17,835 bases of DNA from Planctomycetia bacterium (GTDB taxonomy: Bacteria; Planctomycetota; Phycisphaerae; Phycisphaerales; SM1A02), in assembly GCA_005798965.1 (NCBI GenBank), contig SYIB01000160.1, positions 1-17,835 of the forward strand. Reading direction: 5' to 3'. Positions 8,117-16,157 of this stretch are shown in pieces. How positions within the stretch are numbered: position 1 is the first letter of the stretch; every line of letters starts with the position of its first letter. The notes below the pieces were generated by a model. The model worked only from the letters and a program-made list of their open reading frames with translations, ran no database searches and was not told where the DNA came from. The translations under genes and the position numbers were made by a program.

Positions 8117-8533
8117 TCAGCGCAGTGCGCTCTCGCGGGGCGTGACGACGACGAGCCCGATGAGGGGCTGGTCAGGCGCAGGTTCCAACTGGACGAGCAC
8201 GATCGGCGTGGGCTGGCGGCTGCGGAAGAGTGCGCGTGGATAGGGCTGCTCGCCCCACTGATCGCGCAGTTCGCTCAGGGGAACCTGGACGGTGCCGCCC
8301 GCTGGGATCGTGACGCCATCCTTCACGAAGCGCCGATTGACCCAAAGGCTCACGCCGTTCCAGGTCTGGGCGGTGCCATTCGTGATGCGGATGGCCTCGT
8401 TCTCCTGCACGATCTGCACTTGCTCGACGGCGGCCTGCGGTCGGCCGACGGGGTAGGGCCGCGTGGCCTTGGTCAGGTCGACAGTGTTCACGCAGCCAGT
8501 CAGCAGCAGGCAGGCAACGGGTGCGAAGCGCAT
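8117..8533 (-). CDS. Small lipoprotein of unknown function
   Basis: A protein of 138 residues. The signal peptide MRFAPVACLLLTGC ends in lipobox L-T-G-C (Cys 14), so lipid anchoring is likely. The rest looks like a small beta-sandwich: EAIRITNGTAQTWNGVSLWV, then N-R-R-F-V-K-D-G and IPAGGTVQVPLSEL. The N-R-x-F-V-K plus A-G-G-T pattern is loosely similar to the YcfL-type protein upstream, but I would not call it a homolog. The start is fixed by the signal peptide; longer in-frame starts would read antisense through dus. It is divergent from dus across a 38-bp gap containing an inverted repeat. Confidence 0.8.
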   Translation of the reverse strand: MRFAPVACLLLTGCVNTVDLTKATRPYPVGRPQAAVEQVQIVQENEAIRITNGTAQTWNGVSLWVNRRFVKDGVTIPAGGTVQVPLSELRDQWGEQPYPRALFRSRQPTPIVLVQLEPAPDQPLIGLVVVTPRESALR

Positions 8534-8551
8534 GGACGGAGTGTAGCCAGT

Positions 8552-8568
8552 GCCAGTCGTAGACTGGC
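8552..8568. promoter_or_regulatory. Inverted repeat in the lipoprotein/dus divergent gap
   Basis: GCCAGT-cgtag-ACTGGC is a perfect 6-bp inverted repeat with a 5-nt loop in a 38-bp gap between two divergent starts. It ends three bases before the GTG start of dus. It could be an operator for both genes, or a hairpin at the 5' end of the dus transcript that covers the start. A chance occurrence cannot be excluded. Confidence 0.4.
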
Positions 8569-8571
8569 CGT

Positions 8572-9693
8572 GTGAGTGTGAACCTGTCGCCATCCGACCT
8601 GCCCCCACGTCGACTTTCGCGGGCGATCGCGGAGACAGCGCGCTTGGCCAAGGCCGATCCGCGCGTGACGGCGCTGGTTCCTGGATTCGACGCTCCGTTC
8701 TTCCAGGCCGGACTGGCTGGGTACAGCGATGGCGCCATGCGGCTGATCGCGCGCCGGCATGGGTGTCCATTCTGCGTGACCGAGGCGCTGCTTGATCGGA
8801 CGCTCATCAATGGAGGCAAAGGGCGCCGCAAGGAAGATCCTGACCTCATTGCGACCGAGTGCGGCATGGGGGAGATCGAGGACAACATCGCTGCGAGCAC
8901 CGATGACCACCCGATCGCTGGTCAGATCATGGGGACCACGCCGGAGGAGATGGCTGAAGGCGCCGACATCCTGGTGCGCATGGGTTACGACGTGATCGAT
9001 GTGAACATGGCGTGCCCGGTCAAGAAGATCAAGAGTGCTTCCCGTGGCGGGCATTTCCTGCACCATGCCGATGAGGCCATTCCCGTGCTTCGCGCCGTGA
9101 TCGATGCCGTGGATGGACGTGTTCCATGCACCGTCAAGCTGCGCAGGGGCTGGGATGACTCGCCCGATTCGGAACGGAGATTCTGGACCGTGTTCGATGC
9201 GGTCTACGAGCTGGGCTATGCATGGACGACGGTGCACTGCCGGACCGTGCAGCAGCGCTACGAGGGGCCCGGGCGCTGGGAGTTCCTTGAGGACCTGGTG
9301 CGCCGACGGCCGGAGTGCGTGATCTTCGGCAGCGGTGACATCTGGGGAGTGGAGGACATCTTTGCCATGATCGACCAGTGCGGCGTGGCGGGGGTGAGCG
9401 TGGCACGCGGATGCATTGGCAATCCGTGGATCTTCAGGCAGGCACGCGACATGATGGCCGGCCGTGAGCCCACCATGCCCACGGTGGCCGAGCAGCGGGA
9501 TGTCCTGCTCGAGCACTATCGATTGGCCAGCATCATCCATGGCGATCGGACCACGAGCCGCCACATGCGGAAGTTCGGCATCAAGTTCGCAGCCCACCAC
9601 CCCGACGCGCGGTCCGTGAAGGATGCCTTCATTGCATGCGAGAGCGCTGAGAGCTGGCGCGAGGTCATCGAGCGGCTGTACCCAATCCAGTGA
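8572..9693 (+). CDS. dus: tRNA-dihydrouridine synthase (Dus family)
   Basis: An FMN enzyme that reduces uridines in the tRNA D-loop to dihydrouridine. It has 373 residues, a TIM barrel followed by a small helical domain. Motifs seen: the N-terminal barrel strand ending A-G-Y-S-D-G-A-M-R, T-E-A-L-L-D, GQIMG, the signature DVNMACPVKKI with the catalytic Cys at 148 (Ala replaces the usual Gly before it), CTVKLRRGWDD, HCRT (usually H-G-R-T), GSGDIWG, and ARGCIGNPWIF for phosphate binding. An in-frame TAG at 8560-8562 closes the frame upstream, and the first ATG (8737) lies inside the barrel, so the start must be non-ATG: GTG 8572 or GTG 8578. No Shine-Dalgarno is visible. Segment 72-112 is longer than in DusA/B/C. 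The subfamily (A, B or C) is not decided. Confidence 0.95.
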   Translation: MSVNLSPSDLPPRRLSRAIAETARLAKADPRVTALVPGFDAPFFQAGLAGYSDGAMRLIARRHGCPFCVTEALLDRTLINGGKGRRKEDPDLIATECGMGEIEDNIAASTDDHPIAGQIMGTTPEEMAEGADILVRMGYDVIDVNMACPVKKIKSASRGGHFLHHADEAIPVLRAVIDAVDGRVPCTVKLRRGWDDSPDSERRFWTVFDAVYELGYAWTTVHCRTVQQRYEGPGRWEFLEDLVRRRPECVIFGSGDIWGVEDIFAMIDQCGVAGVSVARGCIGNPWIFRQARDMMAGREPTMPTVAEQRDVLLEHYRLASIIHGDRTTSRHMRKFGIKFAAHHPDARSVKDAFIACESAESWREVIERLYPIQ

Positions 9694-11046
9694 GAGCACC
9701 AGGCACGCACCCGGGGTGATGGGTCGTTCGGGATCGCCTGTGCGGGCTCCTGCTGCCCACGGGCCCGAGATGGCCACGCTTGCGCCGATGCCTTCGCCCT
9801 CGCTCGGGCTTGGCGCGACGATTCGTTGCATGGCTCGCCAACGAGGACAGCGCCCGTTGTTGCTGGGAGTTGATGATGTTCGCTTGATGAGGTAGACGGC
9901 ACCCTGAAGCGGCTCGGCATCGCTTGCCGTTGGGGCCCCCGCGAGGATCCAGTCGCACGAGGCAGAGACGGACAGCCCGACGTGTTCCTCTGGGTGCCCG
10001 AAGCCCCACACCCTTTGCGCATCCCAGAGCAGTCCGCTTGAGGTGAGTTGTGCGATGACGACACAGCCGCGCCGACGTCCGATCGTCGATGGACTGAGCG
10101 CACCACCATCGGCACGCGGCGCACCAACGACCAGTTCACGATCCGTCAGCGCGATCGACCAGCCAAGCCACTCATCGGCGGCACGTGAGCCGAGGCGATC
10201 CGTGACCCACGGCATGGGCTGCTCGACAGCCGGAATCCAGCCAAGGTGGACGGCACCGCCACGAGTGCTTGCAGGTACGCCCGGCTCCCACGGCGCACCG
10301 ACAGCCAACATGGTCGAGTTGATGGCTACCGAGAAGCCGAAGCGGCCACCTTGAACTGGTGTGGCGGAGTGCAGCGCAGCACGGTGCTCGATGTCGGACG
10401 CACCGATGGTGTAGAGATCGGCACGGCCTTCATCGAAGCCAAGAGGCCCCTGGTCCCAGCGCGGGCTGCCCACGATCAGGTGCTGGCCGTGGAGTGCGAC
10501 CGAGGCCCCAAACTCAGCACCGCCTTGAAGGACGGGAGCATGGATCGTGCCGATGTGGCGCCACCCATCGTCGCGGTACCGAAAGACATGCACGGCGCCA
10601 GCTGCGTGCAGGCCCTGAATGGTTTCATGTGGTGCACTGATGGCGAGCAGGTCGCCATGCATGGCGATCGCACGACCGAAGCCGGCGTGCGGATCGAGCG
10701 CAGGATGCTCGATCGGCGTCTCGCAGGACCAACGTTGGTTGCTCATCCGGGTTGCATGCACGACGGGTGGCGTGAGTCCGAGGTCGTGGTCATGCCACGA
10801 ACCCATGAAGAGCCACGGGCCATGCATGGCCACGGTCCGGCCGAGTGGTGGTGCATCAGGGCATGGTCCGAGCTCCTGGTGCACGCGCCAGGTCGTTGGG
10901 GCGGGCGGTGCCGCAGTCCGTGGCACATGTGCAGCCAGGGTTGTCCCTCCATGCGCCATGCCCACGTGGCTCAAGAGTGCGATGAGGAGTGCAAGAACGA
11001 CGACCGCGGCACAAGGCCGTGGCCAAGACGTGGAGTCATGACGCAT
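9694..11046 (-). CDS. Secreted seven-bladed FG-GAP propeller protein; frame lacks a stop at its natural end
   Basis: A signal peptide (residues 1-33, core AAVVVLALLIALLS) is followed by seven FG-GAP-like units, as in integrin-alpha propellers: near residues 69, 123, 180, 236, 294, 356 and 420. The pattern is F-G-x-S-V-A then V-G-A-P then G-A-V-x-V-F, for example RFGFSVAINSTMLAVGAPWE and EFGASVALHGQHLIVGSPRW. The seventh unit closes with GACLVLSLD at residues 446-454, exactly where the antisense strand of dus begins. No in-frame stop occurs there: the frame stays open to a TGA at 8500-8502, giving 848 codons. I place the end at 9694 because the remainder mirrors dus codons. A one-base shift before 9665 would give a TGA at 9665-9667 and a normal end. 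Start ATG 11046 is fixed by the signal peptide. Function is unknown. Confidence 0.72.
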
Positions 11047-11237
11047 GGAAGGTCCCCGGATGGAAGAAAGCCGCAGTCATCATCGCACGCTTCGCGCGGC
11101 ACTCCTGGAAAGCCTCCTGAACTTCGGTGCGAGTTTTTCGAATCGCCAGAGAAGGGGCGACGCGATTGCGCGGTAGGGGCTCAAGCGAGCGCAAGGTCGA
11201 GCGCCCCATGCGCCTGCACGACGCTACCTTCCCAGCC

Positions 11238-11987
<750 letters not shown>

Positions 11988-12005
11988 TGAGTTGGGCGAT
12001 GCCGA

Positions 12006-12038
12006 GCGGCAGCACGTCCAGAGCCAAGGTGCTGCCGC
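12006..12038. terminator. Strong hairpin between convergent genes, likely bidirectional terminator
   Basis: GCGGCAGCAC (12006-12015) and GTGCTGCCGC (12029-12038) are a perfect 10-bp inverted repeat around a 13-nt loop. It lies in the 75-bp gap between the stops of the dienelactone hydrolase gene and the convergent repeat-protein gene, where it could end transcription from both sides. No U-tract is present on either strand, so it may instead block or stabilise 3' ends. Confidence 0.6.
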
Positions 12039-12062
12039 GACGCGGCCTGGCGTTGGCCCGGC

Positions 12063-12539
12063 TCAATCGCGGCGGGTCCACAGCCAGACCACAGCCGCGA
12101 ACTCGATCTCGCTCAGCCCACCGTCCCAGTTCATGAGCGTCTTTGCCGTGCCGGCGCCTTCATAGAGCCGTCGGTCGCGGCTCGTATACAGCGTCTTTAC
12201 CGTGCCAGCCCCCTCGTACACCCGTCCATCCTTGATGGTGTAGAGCGTCTTGACCGTGCCCGCGCCCTCGTACACGCGCCCATCGCGCACGGTCAGGAGG
12301 GTCTTGACGGTACCTGCTCCCTCGTACACGCGGTCGCCGCTGATGGTGAGCAGCGTCTTGCTGCTCCCGGCGCCATCGTAAAAGCGCGTGGAGGAGAGGT
12401 TGAAGAGCGTCTCGGCCGAGCCAGAGCCCTTGCGGAAGTGAATGGTCGCCATGGATGTGGCTTCGGAAAGGTCGCGCGCCCCAAGCAGGAGCAGGATGCT
12501 CGCGATGACGATCACGAAGATTGCCCGGGTATGCATCAT
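12063..12539 (-). CDS. Small membrane-anchored or secreted protein of six 18-residue repeats
   Basis: A protein of 158 residues that I cannot assign to a named family. Residues 6-20 are strongly hydrophobic (AIFVIVIASILLLLG) and act as signal or anchor. Residues 34-141 are six back-to-back units of exactly 18 residues with the pattern R-V-Y-E-G-A-G-T-x-K-T-L-x-T-x-x-D-G, and the three central units are identical over RVYEGAGTVKTL. Alternating hydrophobic residues and glycine turns suggest a beta-solenoid or beta-flower fold (inference). A short tail follows (FAAVVWLWTRRD). The start is ATG 12539 or the adjacent ATG 12536. It begins 10 bp after the rnr stop with a GAGAG upstream, so it is probably the last gene of the rnr transcript. 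Confidence 0.8.
   Translation of the reverse strand: MMHTRAIFVIVIASILLLLGARDLSEATSMATIHFRKGSGSAETLFNLSSTRFYDGAGSSKTLLTISGDRVYEGAGTVKTLLTVRDGRVYEGAGTVKTLYTIKDGRVYEGAGTVKTLYTSRDRRLYEGAGTAKTLMNWDGGLSEIEFAAVVWLWTRRD
12117..12440 (-). repeat. Tandem coding repeat, six 54-bp units
   Basis: Six in-register 54-bp units encode the 18-residue protein repeats. On the plus strand a C-T-C-G-T-A-C-A-C block recurs every 54 bases (near 12213, 12267 and 12321), with diverged copies near 12159, 12375 and 12429. The inner units are most alike in DNA and the outer ones diverged, which fits expansion by internal duplication. Confidence 0.88.
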
Positions 12540-12549
12540 GGATTCGCTC

Positions 12550-14943
12550 TCACCAGCTCTTCTTGCCGCGACGGCCTTGCTTGAAGCCCTTCTTGTGCCC
12601 CTTGGCCTTCTTCTTTCCGCCACGACCGCTGGTGAAGTCGCGGAATCCATCGCCTCGCACGGTGGGCAGGGCGCTCGCTGCACTCTGCAGCGTGCTCGTG
12701 ACCAGGAGTTCCATGCGGCGAGCCGCCGTGTCGATCGACATGATGCGCACCGTCACGCGGTCGCCCACGCCGATGTGTGCGCCGGAGCGCTGCGAGCGCA
12801 GGCGCCCGCTCGACTCATCGATTTCCCAGCGCTCGGTGCGGCCGCTGTTGGCCGAGAGCTCGGCACTCTTGGCGAAGCCATCGACGAAGTACTTCTCAAG
12901 CGTGATGAAGAGGCCGTTGCCCCCGGGCGACAGTCCGGTCACGGCCGCCGGCAGTTCGTCGCCCATGTGGTGTTGCTGCAGGAATTGCAGGACCAGGAAG
13001 GTGCGCAGGTCGCGCTCGGCGCCCTCCGACTGCACTTCGGTCGAACTGCAGTGCTGGCCGAACTCGATGAGCTTCTCCTCGGCAAGGATGCCTGGATCGC
13101 CCATGAGCCGTGCGGCAAGGTCGCGCTTGGCCCGCCCGCCCGGAGGATGCGCTCCGTTGTCGGTCTCCGCGAGGTAGGCATCCATCGCGCGGTGCACGAG
13201 GAGGTCGGGATAGCGGCGGATCGGGCTCGTGAAGTGCGTGTAGTGCTCGCTGGCGAGCGCGAAGTGGCCGATCATGGCTGGGCTGTAGATCGCCTTGCTC
13301 ATGCTCCGCAGCACGGCGTAGTGCACACTGCGCTCGGCCGGGGTGCCACGGGTCTGGTCGAGGATCGACTGCAGGTCGTGGCGCGTTGGCTCGTCAGGAA
13401 GGCGGCGACCGACGGTGCGCGCGGCGAGCCTGAGTGCCGTGAACTCAGTCGTCGCCGGTTCGGGGTGAACGCGCCGGATGAGCGGCACCGTGATGTCGGC
13501 GAACGTCCGCCCAAGCGCCTCGTTCGCCTCGACCATGAACATCTCGATCAGCGTGTGCGTGAATGCGTCATCCTCCGGCACGACGTCCTTCACGCGGCCA
13601 TCCTCGTCGAAGACGAGTTCGCTCTCGGGCAGGCTCAGCGTGATCATGCCAGCGTCCAGCCTGCGCTTGCGCAGCACCTTGGCCAGCCGGTCGCATTGCT
13701 TGAGTGCCTCGATCAGTTCGGGCGGCCACACCGGCTCGGTCTTTGCATGGCGTGTGGCCTCGTCGAGGTCGCCGTCGATCACCGCCTGCGCCTCGAGGTA
13801 GGTCATGCGTTTGCGGCTGCGAATCACGCTTGCGGCCAGGCGGGTACCGGTGATGCGGCCCTTGGTATCGAGGTTCACGATGGCGCTGCGCGTGAGCCGC
13901 GCCACGCCTTCCTGCAGCGAACAGACGCCGTTGGAGAGTGCCTCGGGCAGCATGGGCAGCACGCGACGTGGCAGGTAGGTGCTGTTGCCACGGGCCGCCG
14001 CCTCCTGGTCCAAGGGCGACCCCGCATGCACGAAGTGCGCAACATCGGCGATGTGCACGCCGAGTGCCCACTCCTGGCGCTCATCGTCCCAGGCGATCGA
14101 GATCGCATCGTCGTAGTCGCGCGCATCCGGCGGATCGATCGTAAAGGTCAGCTCGCTCGTCAGGTCGAGTCGGTCGGGCCAGCATCCTGACTCCTGCTCG
14201 GTGGCGAACTCGCGGGCGAGCTGAGCTGCCTGCGCGCTCACATCATCCGGGAACGACTCGCGCAGCCCGTAGGACATGATGACGCTCCGCGTCTCGGCGT
14301 CGGGCTGGCCGGCCTCGCCGAGCACCTCGACGATGGCACCCTCTGCCCAGCGGTGCTCGGTGGGGAACCGGATCAGATCGAAGACGACCTTCACGCCCGG
14401 CTTGCCGCCCTTGCTCTCTGCATCGCGCACGATGACAGGGCCATCGAGCTTGCGGCCATCGGGCCGAACGATCCACTGGCGACCGTCCTTCTCAAGCGTG
14501 CCGGCGAAGCGGGTCTGCGCACGCTCGAGCACCTCAACCACGCGGCCGGTCGGCCGGTCGGACTGGGACGGGCGGTCGTAGTGATCCGTGCGGCGCGAGA
14601 CGCGCACGCGCACCCGGTCGCCGCTGATGGCGTCCATCGTGGCGCCGCCTGCCACGAAGAGGTCTCCTTCGCGGGTGGGGCGCTCGGGCTTGACGAAGCC
14701 ATCACCGCGCATGGTGATGCGGATGCGCCCCGTGATCTCCTCGCCCATGCGCGGCAGGCGGACCGTGTCATCGCCGGCAATCTCGATGGCGCCTTCATCC
14801 TGCAGACCGAGCATCGATTCACGGAACGACGTCGACTCCGCATCAGGCACACGGATCATGCGCTCGAGTTCACGAAGCCGGGTTGGGCGATAGGCGGCGT
14901 GCGCCAGATGTTCGAGGATGCGCGCGCGCCAATTGAAGGCCAT
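12550..14943 (-). CDS. rnr: Ribonuclease R
   Basis: A 3'-5' exoribonuclease of the RNase II/R (RNB) family, able to degrade structured RNA. The protein has 797 residues, close to E. coli RNase R. In order: an N-terminal winged-helix-like region (about 1-65), cold-shock/OB regions (about 70-220), the RNB domain from about 255, a C-terminal S1 domain (about 668-750) and a Lys/Arg/Gly tail (about 774-795). The metal-binding Asp cluster is T-I-D-P-P-D-A-R-D-Y-D-D (Asp 270, 276, 278, 279), and FTSPIRRYPDLLVHR (571-585) is the RNB signature. The start is ATG 14943, which gives a family-like N-terminus. It follows fmdB by 77 bp and leads into the repeat-protein gene by 10 bp. All catalytic residues appear intact. 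Confidence 0.96.
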   Translation of the reverse strand: MAFNWRARILEHLAHAAYRPTRLRELERMIRVPDAESTSFRESMLGLQDEGAIEIAGDDTVRLPRMGEEITGRIRITMRGDGFVKPERPTREGDLFVAGGATMDAISGDRVRVRVSRRTDHYDRPSQSDRPTGRVVEVLERAQTRFAGTLEKDGRQWIVRPDGRKLDGPVIVRDAESKGGKPGVKVVFDLIRFPTEHRWAEGAIVEVLGEAGQPDAETRSVIMSYGLRESFPDDVSAQAAQLAREFATEQESGCWPDRLDLTSELTFTIDPPDARDYDDAISIAWDDERQEWALGVHIADVAHFVHAGSPLDQEAAARGNSTYLPRRVLPMLPEALSNGVCSLQEGVARLTRSAIVNLDTKGRITGTRLAASVIRSRKRMTYLEAQAVIDGDLDEATRHAKTEPVWPPELIEALKQCDRLAKVLRKRRLDAGMITLSLPESELVFDEDGRVKDVVPEDDAFTHTLIEMFMVEANEALGRTFADITVPLIRRVHPEPATTEFTALRLAARTVGRRLPDEPTRHDLQSILDQTRGTPAERSVHYAVLRSMSKAIYSPAMIGHFALASEHYTHFTSPIRRYPDLLVHRAMDAYLAETDNGAHPPGGRAKRDLAARLMGDPGILAEEKLIEFGQHCSSTEVQSEGAERDLRTFLVLQFLQQHHMGDELPAAVTGLSPGGNGLFITLEKYFVDGFAKSAELSANSGRTERWEIDESSGRLRSQRSGAHIGVGDRVTVRIMSIDTAARRMELLVTSTLQSAASALPTVRGDGFRDFTSGRGGKKKAKGHKKGFKQGRRGKKSW

Positions 14944-15020
14944 GGGGTGAGGCTACCTGAAGCGGGATGATGGGCCGATGCAGGCTCAGCGCCGCTTGCG
15001 CACGAGGGCCCGTGGTCGGA

Positions 15021-15641
15021 TCAGCGGCCCTTGCGCTTGGAACCCTTGCTCGCCGATGCACGGGCGGGCTTGGATGCAGCCTTCGACCCGCTCGCCTTTG
15101 CGCGACCGAGTTGCAGCACGTTGCCGACTCCGCGGCCTTCGCGTGCATGATTCTTGCGACCACCCGAAGCGCGACCAGCCGACGAGCCGCCATCGCCCGG
15201 AGCGCTGCCCGATGGGCTGGCTGATTCACGGCGCGCGCGATCGCTTGGCGAGGTTGCCCTGCCTGATGGGGACTCGGTCGTGGCGGGCTTCGAAGGCCCA
15301 CTGGCCTTGGTGGCATCGGTCGAGTTCGTTCCGGCAGCGTCGTTGCCGGCAGCCTTGCTCTCTTCCTTCCCGGAGCTGGAAGCACCGCTCGCGGTGGTTT
15401 CGGCACCTGCGCCGGCAGTCGGTGCCGTATCGACCTTCTTCGCTTGCTCGTAGTCGGCGCTGCGATAGTCGGTCTCGTAGAAGCCGCCGCCACGGAAGAT
15501 CACGGCGCCGCCGATCCCGATCTTGCGCTCGACCTTGCGCTTGTGGCAGCGCGGGCATGCGCGGATCGGATCGGCCTTGATGGACTGGAACTCCTCGAAC
15601 TCATGCCCGCAGGCCCTGCAGGCATATTCGTAGGTCGGCAT
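15021..15641 (-). CDS. FmdB-type zinc-ribbon protein with a long disordered tail
   Basis: A protein of 206 residues. Residues 1-45 match the FmdB family zinc ribbon: MPTYEYACRACGHEFE, with two C-x2-C pairs at Cys 8/11 and Cys 29/32. FmdB proteins are named after a putative regulator of formamidase and are usually about 70-110 residues; most have no proven role. Residues 46-70 keep the family's GGAVIFRGGGFYETDYR end. From about residue 75 the chain is low-complexity (Ala, Ser, Gly, Thr, Lys), ending in a basic Lys/Arg-rich stretch that could bind nucleic acid. The start ATG 15641 is 3 bp after the grpE stop, so it is co-transcribed with dnaJ-grpE. Confidence 0.88.
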   Translation of the reverse strand: MPTYEYACRACGHEFEEFQSIKADPIRACPRCHKRKVERKIGIGGAVIFRGGGFYETDYRSADYEQAKKVDTAPTAGAGAETTASGASSSGKEESKAAGNDAAGTNSTDATKASGPSKPATTESPSGRATSPSDRARRESASPSGSAPGDGGSSAGRASGGRKNHAREGRGVGNVLQLGRAKASGSKAASKPARASASKGSKRKGR

Positions 15642-15644
15642 GGT

Positions 15645-16157
15645 TCACTCCGAAGGGCTGACCACGACCTTCGCGCTGCGAAGGATGTGATCGCCGAGGC
15701 GATAGCCCGACTGGAAGCACTGCACGACGCAGCCCGGCGCAACCCCATCCGCGGGTTGCTGCATGACCGCCTGATGACAGTGAGGGTCGAATGCATCGCC
15801 GCGCGCGGGATCGATGCGCATGATGCCGTGCTTCTCGATTGCCTTGAGGAGTTCGGTGCGCAACATCGTGACGGCCGCAGCCAGCTTGGCCGGCTCCATC
15901 ATGGACAGGTCCTGGGCGAGTGCGAGGTCCATGTTCTCGAGCACCGGCACGAGCGAGTTGGCGACCTGCACGACGCCCGAGTGATGCGCGCGGGCTTCGT
16001 TCTCGATCGATCGGCGCTGGATGTTCTGCGCCTCGGCAAGCGCGCGGAGGTAAGCATCATGCTTGCGGGCAAGTTCGTCCTGCAGGGCATCGATGCTGGG
16101 GGAAACCGGTTCGCCGTTGGCGGCATCGGGCTTGGGTTCGGTGGTGTCCATGCTCAT
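15645..16157 (-). CDS. grpE: Co-chaperone GrpE (nucleotide exchange factor)
   Basis: GrpE releases ADP from DnaK and so resets the Hsp70 cycle in the cytoplasm. The protein has 170 residues. After a short acidic N-terminus comes the long dimerising helix (ELARKHDAYLRALAEAQNIQ, then R-R-S-I-E-N-E), followed by the LVPVLENMDLAL block and the C-terminal beta-wing with FDPHCHQAV, then V-V-Q-C-F-Q-S-G-Y-R-L-G-D-H-I-L-R-S-A-K-V. These are family hallmarks. ATG 16157 overlaps the dnaJ stop as ATGA, so the two are translationally coupled; ATG 16151 is an in-frame alternative. dnaK is not in this window. Confidence 0.96.
   Translation of the reverse strand: MSMDTTEPKPDAANGEPVSPSIDALQDELARKHDAYLRALAEAQNIQRRSIENEARAHHSGVVQVANSLVPVLENMDLALAQDLSMMEPAKLAAAVTMLRTELLKAIEKHGIMRIDPARGDAFDPHCHQAVMQQPADGVAPGCVVQCFQSGYRLGDHILRSAKVVVSPSE

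Noticed and set aside
8117..8533. Possible YcfL paralogy of the small minus-strand lipoprotein
   Set aside because: Only a short N-R-x-F-[IV]-K stretch and a lipobox are shared; the W-Y-D-x-x-G motif is missing.
11141..11167. Inverted repeat AATCGC/GCGATT upstream of the dienelactone hydrolase gene
   Set aside because: The arms are only 6 bp with a 15-nt loop, which is easily expected by chance in a 191-bp gap.
12442..14190. Plus-strand open frame of 582 codons
   Set aside because: It is antisense to rnr, which has all its catalytic motifs.
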